The notes beneath the pieces were generated by a model. The model had not been told where the DNA came from. It ran no database searches and saw only the letters and a program-made list of their open reading frames with translations. 64,000 nt of DNA, taken from positions 1,612,001 through 1,676,000 of the forward strand of contig NZ_CP033966.1 of NCBI RefSeq assembly GCF_003854895.1, read 5' to 3'. Made by a program: the position numbers and the translations under genes. This document shows positions 59,186 through 64,000 of the stretch, piece by piece (position 1 is the first letter of the stretch; each line of letters starts with the position of its first letter). Origin of the DNA: Pigmentiphaga sp. H8 (GTDB taxonomy: Bacteria > Pseudomonadota > Gammaproteobacteria > Burkholderiales > Burkholderiaceae_B).

Positions 59186-60202
59186 ATGTTCAAGAAGATC
59201 ATCGTGCTCGCGGCCACGTCGGCCGCGCTGCTCACGGCAGTGACGGGGACGGCGCAAGCCCAGGACAAGCCGCTGCTGAACGCCTCGTACGACGTTGCCC
59301 GCGAGGTGTTCGCCGCGGTCAATCCCAAGTTCCAGGCGTACTGGAAGGCCAAGAACGGCCACGACGTCAAGATCGACCAGTCGTTCGCCGGCACCTCGCG
59401 TCAGGCGCAGGACATCATCCAGGGCAAGAAGGTCGACGTCGTGACCTTCAACCAGGTTCCCGACGTCGACATCCTGGCCCAGCGCGGATTGCTGCGCAAG
59501 GACTGGCAGAAGGCCTTTCCGAACAACAGTTCGCCGTACTACAGCACCATCGCCTTTCTGGTGCGCAAGGGCAATCCCAAGAACGTCAAGAACTGGGACG
59601 ACCTGGCGCGCGATGACGTGAAGCTGGTGTTCCCCAACCCCAAGACCTCGGGCAACGCGCGCTACACCTACCTGGGCGCCTGGCTGTACGCCAACGAGAA
59701 GTTCGGCGGCGACCAGGAGAAGATCAAGCAGTTCGTCGGCAAGGTCCTGCACAACGTCGTCAACTTCCCCACCGGCGGGCGCGGCGCGACCGTGGCGTTC
59801 GCGCAGAACGGTCAGGGCGACGTGCTGCTGACCTTCGAGTCGGAAGTGATCAACATCGCCAAGGGCGAGGAATTCAAGGCGGGCGGCTATGAAGTCGTGG
59901 TGCCGCCGGTGTCCGTGCTGGCCGAGTTCCCCGTGGCCGTGGTGGACAAGGTCGTGGACGAGAAGGGCACCCGCCAGCTCGCCACCGAATACCTGAACTA
60001 CCAGTACACCCGCGAGATCCAGCTGCTGCTGACCACCTTCAACTACCGGGTCAACCACCCCGACGTCGCCAAGGTCGTGGCCGACCGCTACGCCAAGGTG
60101 CGCCTGATCGATCCGACCAAGGTGCTGGGTCCCTGGAGCGACATCACCAAGAACCATTTCGGTTCCAACGGGGTGCTGGACCAGTTGCTGGCCAAGCGCT
60201 GA
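59186..60202 (+). CDS. sbp: Sulfate-binding periplasmic protein
   Basis: A 338-residue substrate-binding protein of the sulfate/thiosulfate ABC importer. The signal peptide is cut after Ala25 (GTAQA/QDKPLL). The mature start LLNASYDVAREVFAAVN and the blocks DQSFAGTSRQAQDIIQG, VVTFNQVPDVDILAQRG, NPKTSGNARYTYLGAW and TGGRGATVAFAQNGQGDVLLTF (in pieces) are typical. Its own control region suggests sulfur-responsive expression. The permease genes follow after a hairpin, which would keep the binding protein in excess. Confidence 0.95.
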   Translation: MFKKIIVLAATSAALLTAVTGTAQAQDKPLLNASYDVAREVFAAVNPKFQAYWKAKNGHDVKIDQSFAGTSRQAQDIIQGKKVDVVTFNQVPDVDILAQRGLLRKDWQKAFPNNSSPYYSTIAFLVRKGNPKNVKNWDDLARDDVKLVFPNPKTSGNARYTYLGAWLYANEKFGGDQEKIKQFVGKVLHNVVNFPTGGRGATVAFAQNGQGDVLLTFESEVINIAKGEEFKAGGYEVVVPPVSVLAEFPVAVVDKVVDEKGTRQLATEYLNYQYTREIQLLLTTFNYRVNHPDVAKVVADRYAKVRLIDPTKVLGPWSDITKNHFGSNGVLDQLLAKR

Positions 60203-60253
60203 TCATGGCGGCACCGGCGGCCGGGCCGGTGCCGTACAATCCTTCCCGGCAAG

Positions 60254-60281
60254 GCGCGGCCACCCCGCAGGGGGGCCGCGC
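60254..60281 (+). terminator. Hairpin between sbp and cysT (partial terminator)
   Basis: GCGCGGCC (60254-60261) pairs with GGCCGCGC (60274-60281), with CCCC/GGGG extending the stem past one unpaired A, then TTCTTCGCTTCC. It may attenuate transcription after sbp or serve as a full terminator, with cysT read from its own promoter (TACAAT at 60235). Confidence 0.5.
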
Positions 60282-60317
60282 TTCTTCGCTTCCGCCCCCG
60301 ATCCCGCCGCCTACGCC

Positions 60318-61154
60318 GTGAATCCGTCCTTCCGCTTTTTCCGCCGTCCGCCGGTCCTGCCCGGCTTCGTGCCGAGTTTCGGCTTCTCGGTGCTGTTCCT
60401 GAGCCTGGTCATCCTGGTGCCCTTGTCGGCCCTGCTGCTGTACGTCGGCGACATGACCTGGGCCCAGTACTGGCGTGCCATCTCCGATCCCCGCGTGGTA
60501 CAGAGCTACAAGATCACGGTGTCGGGGGCGTTCTACTCGACCGTCATCGTCTCCGGCGTGGGTTTCGTGCTGGCCTGGATCATCTCCCGCTACGATTTTC
60601 CCGGCCGGCGGCTGATCGACGCGCTGGTCGACCTGCCGTTCGCCCTGCCCACGGCGGTGGCCGGCATCACGCTGTCGGCGCTGTTCGTGCCCAACGGCTG
60701 GCTCGGGCGCTGGTTCGAGCCGCTGGGTATCAAGATTTCCTATGCCTACCCAGGGCTGGTGGTGGCCATGATCTTCACCAGCCTGCCGTTCATCGTGCGC
60801 TCGCTCCAGCCCGTGCTGGAAGACCTCGAGCCCGAGTTCGAGGAAGCCGCTTCCACGCTGGGCGCCACGCGCTGGCAGACATTCTGGCGCGTGCTGCTGC
60901 CCAGCCTGGTGCCGGCGCTGATCTCCGGCGCTTCGCAGGCCTTCATCCGCAGCCTGGGCGAGTTCGGCGCGGTCATCATGATCGCCGGCAACATCCCGTT
61001 CCAGACCGAGATCACGTCGCTGATGATTTTCGTGCGCCTGCAGGAGTTCGACTATCCCGCCGCGGCCGCCATCGCCTCGGTGGTGCTGATCGCCTCGCTG
61101 CTGCTGCTGTTCCTGCTACAAGTCGTCCAGGGACGACTACTTCGCCGTACTTGA
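60318..61154 (+). CDS. cysT: Sulfate ABC transporter permease CysT (CysU)
   Basis: A 278-residue inner-membrane permease with a GTG start at 60318. It has six predicted helices. The coupling loop EEAASTLGATRWQTFWRVLLPSL is present in pieces, with EFGAVIMIAGN after it. The N-terminus FGFSVLFLSLVILVPLSALLL is the first helix. It pairs with CysW. The ribosome site before the GTG is weak. Confidence 0.95.
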   Translation: MNPSFRFFRRPPVLPGFVPSFGFSVLFLSLVILVPLSALLLYVGDMTWAQYWRAISDPRVVQSYKITVSGAFYSTVIVSGVGFVLAWIISRYDFPGRRLIDALVDLPFALPTAVAGITLSALFVPNGWLGRWFEPLGIKISYAYPGLVVAMIFTSLPFIVRSLQPVLEDLEPEFEEAASTLGATRWQTFWRVLLPSLVPALISGASQAFIRSLGEFGAVIMIAGNIPFQTEITSLMIFVRLQEFDYPAAAAIASVVLIASLLLLFLLQVVQGRLLRRT

Positions 61155-61164
61155 CACGACTGCC

Positions 61165-62025
61165 ATGACCAACAAACGGCCCACTCTCGTCCATCAATGG
61201 TTGCTGATCGCGCTGGGCGTCGTGCTGACGCTGCTGATCCTGGTCGTGCCGCTGGCGCTGATCTTCTCGCAGGCGCTGTCGGGCGGCTGGAGCCTGCTGG
61301 CCCAGAACCTGGACGAAGACTTCATGAAGCACGCGATCGGCCTGACCGTGCTGACCACGCTGGCGACGGTGCCGATCAACCTGGTGTTCGGCATCCTGCT
61401 GGCCTGGTGCGTGACCCACTACGACTTCTTCGGCCGGCGGCTGCTGACCACGCTGGTCGACATTCCCTACGCGACTTCGCCCGTGGTGGCGGGCCTGTGC
61501 TATCTGGTCGTCTACGGGCTGGAAAGCACGCTGGGCAAGTGGCTGTACAGCCACGACATCCAGCTGATGTTCGCCTGGCCCGGCATCATCATGGTGACGG
61601 TGTTCGTGACCTCGCCCTACGTGGCCCGTATCCTGATCCCGCTGATGCAGGCCCAGGGCGCCGACGAGGAAATCGCGGCCCTGTCGCTGGGCGCGTCCGG
61701 CTGGCAGATCTTCCGGCGCGTGACCCTGCCCAACATCAAGTGGGCGCTGCTGTACGGCATCGTCATCACCAATGCCCGGGCGGTGGGCGAGTTCGGCGCG
61801 GTGTCGGTGGTGTCCGGCACCATCATGAACCAGACCCTGACGCTGCCGCTGCTGGTGGAGCAGCTCAACAACGACTACAAGACCGCCGCCGCCTTCACGG
61901 CCGCGGCGCTGCTGGCCTGCATGGCCATGCTGACGCTGTTGCTCAAGACCATCATGGAATGGCGCCAGAAGCGCCGCGACGACGCACCGGCGCATTTCTC
62001 GCCCGAGGCAATGCCCAAGCGTTGA
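61165..62025 (+). CDS. cysW: Sulfate ABC transporter permease CysW
   Basis: A 286-residue permease, 10 bases after cysT. The motif IAALSLGASGWQIFRRVTLP is the ATPase-coupling loop, followed by EFGAVSVVSGTIMNQTLTLPLL in pieces. No ATPase gene (cysA) follows; the next gene, 12 bases away, is on the other strand. Transport must use an ATPase encoded elsewhere. The last 15 residues form a charged cytoplasmic tail. Confidence 0.95.
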   Translation: MTNKRPTLVHQWLLIALGVVLTLLILVVPLALIFSQALSGGWSLLAQNLDEDFMKHAIGLTVLTTLATVPINLVFGILLAWCVTHYDFFGRRLLTTLVDIPYATSPVVAGLCYLVVYGLESTLGKWLYSHDIQLMFAWPGIIMVTVFVTSPYVARILIPLMQAQGADEEIAALSLGASGWQIFRRVTLPNIKWALLYGIVITNARAVGEFGAVSVVSGTIMNQTLTLPLLVEQLNNDYKTAAAFTAAALLACMAMLTLLLKTIMEWRQKRRDDAPAHFSPEAMPKR

Positions 62026-62037
62026 AAACCTTCGGGG

Positions 62038-62697
62038 TCAGGCCGGCCGGTCCGGGCCCCGCAGCAGCACCAGCACCACGCCCGAACCGCCATCGTTGGC
62101 CCGGGCCTCGACGAAGGCCAGCACTTCTTCCTTCTGCACCAGCCAGCGCCGCACCTTTTCCTTCAGGATGGGCGTGCGGTTCTTCGACCCCAGCCCCTTG
62201 CCGTGGATGATGCGCACGCAGCGCATCTCCTGCTTCACGCAGGCGCGCAGGAATTCCCCCAGCGCCTCGCGAGCCTCGTCGACCCGGTGGCCGTGCAGGT
62301 CGAGCTGGGCCTGCACCGTCCACTGGCCGCGCCGCAGCTTGCGCACGATGTCCTGTCCCAGGCCGGTGCGGCGGTAGGACAGCGTGTCGTCGGTATCGAT
62401 CAGCCAGTCGGCGCCGTAGTCGTCGGAAATGGATTCCCGCAGCACCTCGGAGTCGTCTTCCCAGCGTTTGTAGGGAAGGGGGGCGGGCGCGACCGGCGAG
62501 GGATCGACCCTGCCCGTGTCCTTCAGCGGCACCACCCCGCCCACCAGCGCCCGAAATTCGACCGCCGCCCGCCGGGCTTCCTCGGCCCTCTGCCGAGCTT
62601 CCCGCTCAGCGGCCTCCGCCGCCAGCCGCCGCTCCTGCAATTCCCGCTGCAACGCCTTCAGACCTGAGAGGCCGCTACCGCTACTGGATTTGCCCAT
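62038..62697 (-). CDS. Smr-domain protein
   Basis: A 219-residue protein. Residues 12-50 are a charged coiled coil (LQERRLAAEAAEREARQRAE in part). The C-terminal Smr domain (about 130-219) has LDLHGHRVDEAREAL and the nuclease-type motif IIHGKGLGSKNRTPILK. Bacterial Smr proteins are DNA or RNA nucleases, some acting on collided ribosomes. It converges with cysW 12 bases away without a terminator and lies 124 bases downstream of trxB. Confidence 0.9.
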   Translation of the reverse strand: MGKSSSGSGLSGLKALQRELQERRLAAEAAEREARQRAEEARRAAVEFRALVGGVVPLKDTGRVDPSPVAPAPLPYKRWEDDSEVLRESISDDYGADWLIDTDDTLSYRRTGLGQDIVRKLRRGQWTVQAQLDLHGHRVDEAREALGEFLRACVKQEMRCVRIIHGKGLGSKNRTPILKEKVRRWLVQKEEVLAFVEARANDGGSGVVLVLLRGPDRPA

Positions 62698-62784
62698 TTC
62701 AGCCCCCTTTTTACTGCCCCATCGTCCGCCAGCCGATGTTTACTCCAGGATGCCGCGGATCCGGCTCCGCCGGTCCGCTGGCAT

Positions 62785-62812
62785 CGCCCCCTGGGGGGCG
62801 CGCGTAAGCGCG
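62785..62812 (-). terminator. Double hairpin after trxB
   Basis: CGCCCC-CTGG-GGGGCG (62785-62800) is directly followed by CGCG-TAAG-CGCG (62801-62812). It lies 10 bases past the trxB stop read leftward. G-run hairpins of this type also follow the OmpA and sbp genes, so this may be a recurring terminator-like element. No clear U-tail is seen. Confidence 0.5.
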
Positions 62813-62821
62813 TAGGGGGGG

Positions 62822-63778
62822 TTATACAGCTTCGCCATCCAGCCAGCGCTGGGCGTCCAGGGCCGCCATGCAGCCAGTGCCGGCGCTGGTGATGGCCTGG
62901 CGGTACACGTGGTCCTGCACGTCGCCGGCGGCGAACACGCCGGGGACCGAGGTCATCGTGGCCAGCCCGTTCAGGCCGCTGCGGGTGATGATGTAGTCGT
63001 CCTTCATTTCCACCTGGCCCTTGAAGATGCCGGTGTTGGGCTGGTGGCCGATGGCGATGAACACGCCGGTGACGGCGATGTCCTCGGTCTGGCCGGTCTG
63101 GTTGTCGCGCAGGCGCGCCCCGGTCACGCCCGAATCGTCGCCCAGCACCTCCTGCAGCTCGTTGAAGAGCTTCAGGATCACGCGGCCTTCCTGGACCTTC
63201 TCGTTGAGCTTGTCGACCATGATGGGCTCGGCGCGGAACTTGTCGCGGCGGTGGATCAGGGTGACGGTGCGGCAGATGTTGGCCAGGTACAACGCCTCTT
63301 CCACGGCCGTGTTGCCGCCGCCGACCACGGCGACGTCCTGGTTCTTGTAGAAGAACCCGTCGCAGGTCGCGCAGCCCGAGACGCCGCGGCCCTTGTAGTT
63401 CTCTTCCGACGGCAGGCCCAGGTACTTGGCCGAGGCGCCGGTGGCGATGACCAGCGCGTCGCAGGTATAGGTGCCCGAGTCGCCCTCCAGCTTGAACGGC
63501 CGCTGGTCCAGGTGCGCGGTATGGATGTGGTCGAAGACGATGTCGGTGTTGAAGCGCTCGGCATGCTGCTGGAAGCGCTGCATCAGTTCCGGCCCCTGGA
63601 CGCCATTGACGTCGGCGGGCCAGTTGTCCACCTCGGTCGTCGTCATCAGCTGGCCACCCTGTTCGACACCGGTGATCAGCATGGGCGAGAGGTTGGCCCG
63701 GGCGGCGTAGACGGCGGCGGTATACCCGGCCGGCCCCGACCCGAGGACGAGGACTTTGGCGTGTTTGTCTTGGCTCAT
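62822..63778 (-). CDS. trxB: Thioredoxin reductase
   Basis: A 318-residue flavoprotein that reduces thioredoxin with NADPH. The start at the ATG at 63778 (MSQDKHAKVLVLGSGPAG) is preferred over an extended frame to 63856. The FAD site is GSGPAGYTAAVYAARA, the redox pair Cys136-Cys139 is in SGCATCDGFF, and the NADPH site is VVGGGNTAVEEALYL. The C-terminal GVFAAGDVQDHVYRQAITSAG (in pieces) is standard. It is divergent from the gene that starts at the right edge. Confidence 0.97.
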   Translation of the reverse strand: MSQDKHAKVLVLGSGPAGYTAAVYAARANLSPMLITGVEQGGQLMTTTEVDNWPADVNGVQGPELMQRFQQHAERFNTDIVFDHIHTAHLDQRPFKLEGDSGTYTCDALVIATGASAKYLGLPSEENYKGRGVSGCATCDGFFYKNQDVAVVGGGNTAVEEALYLANICRTVTLIHRRDKFRAEPIMVDKLNEKVQEGRVILKLFNELQEVLGDDSGVTGARLRDNQTGQTEDIAVTGVFIAIGHQPNTGIFKGQVEMKDDYIITRSGLNGLATMTSVPGVFAAGDVQDHVYRQAITSAGTGCMAALDAQRWLDGEAV

Positions 63779-63913
63779 GATCTCAACAATTTCCTGGCGC
63801 CGAGCGCCCGATTTGCAACCGTCATCATAGGTGATCCCGCCCCGGCGCGTTTTCAACCCCGGAGCCTGCCGGGGGCGGGGCGAACGGAATTGTATATTTC
63901 TATGGCTGCGATA

Positions 63914-63952
63914 GCGCCCGGGGAGCTTGACCGGGCGCCTGCCACTTATAAT
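63914..63952 (+). promoter_or_regulatory. Putative promoter and operator of the right-edge gene
   Basis: GCGCCCGG (63914-63921) and CCGGGCGC (63931-63938) are perfect inverted arms around a 9-base spacer. They overlap a -35-like TTGACC (63927-63932). TATAAT is at 63947-63952, a spacing of 14 bases, shorter than the usual 17. A repressor on the inverted repeat would block this promoter. Confidence 0.45.
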
Positions 63953-63958
63953 CAGCCC

Positions 63959-64000
63959 ATGGCACGTACCGCTACCGCGGGGAATACCCGCAATTCGCAG
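63959..64000 (+). CDS. N-terminal 14 codons of a gene cut by the window, probably ftsK
   Basis: ATG at 63959 begins MARTATAGNTRNSQ and remains open to the edge. In related betaproteobacteria an ftsK-type DNA translocase gene is divergent from trxB, and short Ala/Thr/Arg-rich starts are common there, so ftsK is the best guess. The sequence alone does not prove it. The ATG is only 6 bases after TATAAT and has no ribosome site. Confidence 0.4.
   Translation, partial: MARTATAGNTRNSQ

Overview
The window is GC-rich, densely coded DNA from a betaproteobacterium, most likely Alcaligenaceae (Bordetella/Achromobacter type). The evidence is five tctC/Bug-type solute receptors with no partner permease genes, the adjacent argH and LytTR-regulator pair, the nadE-glnB pair, and trxB next to a probable ftsK. 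I see no rRNA, tRNA, CRISPR array, insertion sequence or prophage. No stretch longer than about 250 bases lacks a gene. Several convergent genes end within 0-12 bases of each other with no room for a terminator.

Region by region. 1-5.3 kb: the end of an acyl-CoA synthetase gene, an extradiol-dioxygenase-like and fumarylacetoacetase-like gene pair, an antitoxin gene behind an internally deleted toxin gene, and a LigJ-type 4-oxalomesaconate hydratase. This looks like a patch of aromatic or dicarboxylate catabolism. 5.5-9.9 kb: an Lhr-type helicase. 10-18.4 kb: a Bug receptor, then a TetR/CecR-like regulator divergent from a five-gene ABC efflux operon (HlyD adaptor, double ATPase, two permeases, outer-membrane factor). 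18.5-21.4 kb: hsp20 and lon. 21.6-27.9 kb: a 2091-residue glycine-rich autotransporter. 27.9-33.8 kb: a seven-gene leftward operon (2-hydroxy-acid oxidase, two RidA-family proteins, PuuE-like deacetylase, two Bug receptors, SDR) facing a LysR regulator. This is the best candidate for an uncharacterised uptake and catabolic pathway. 34.8-43.6 kb: more Bug receptors, a Bug plus CaiB-type CoA-transferase pair, a second LysR, and single genes for DNA repair (mpg), DUF72, GNAT, an OmpA lipoprotein, an alpha/beta hydrolase and a SYLF lipoprotein.

43.7-53.1 kb: a compact Tad (Flp-type) pilus or secretion locus of eleven genes, most overlapping by the ATGA motif. It carries a fused FHA-CpaF ATPase. 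It lacks recognisable genes for the prepilin peptidase (CpaA/TadV), CpaE/TadZ and TadD.

53.1-64 kb: mainly core functions. These are argH with a divergent LytTR regulator whose receiver domain is degenerate, a FemAB-like acyltransferase starting at TTG, glutamine-dependent nadE, glnB, a sulfate-uptake set (sbp, cysT, cysW) with no cysA beside it, an Smr-domain protein, trxB, and the first codons of a probable ftsK.

Functions are assigned by reading motifs, lengths and gene order; no database search was run. Residue positions were counted by hand and may be off by one or two.
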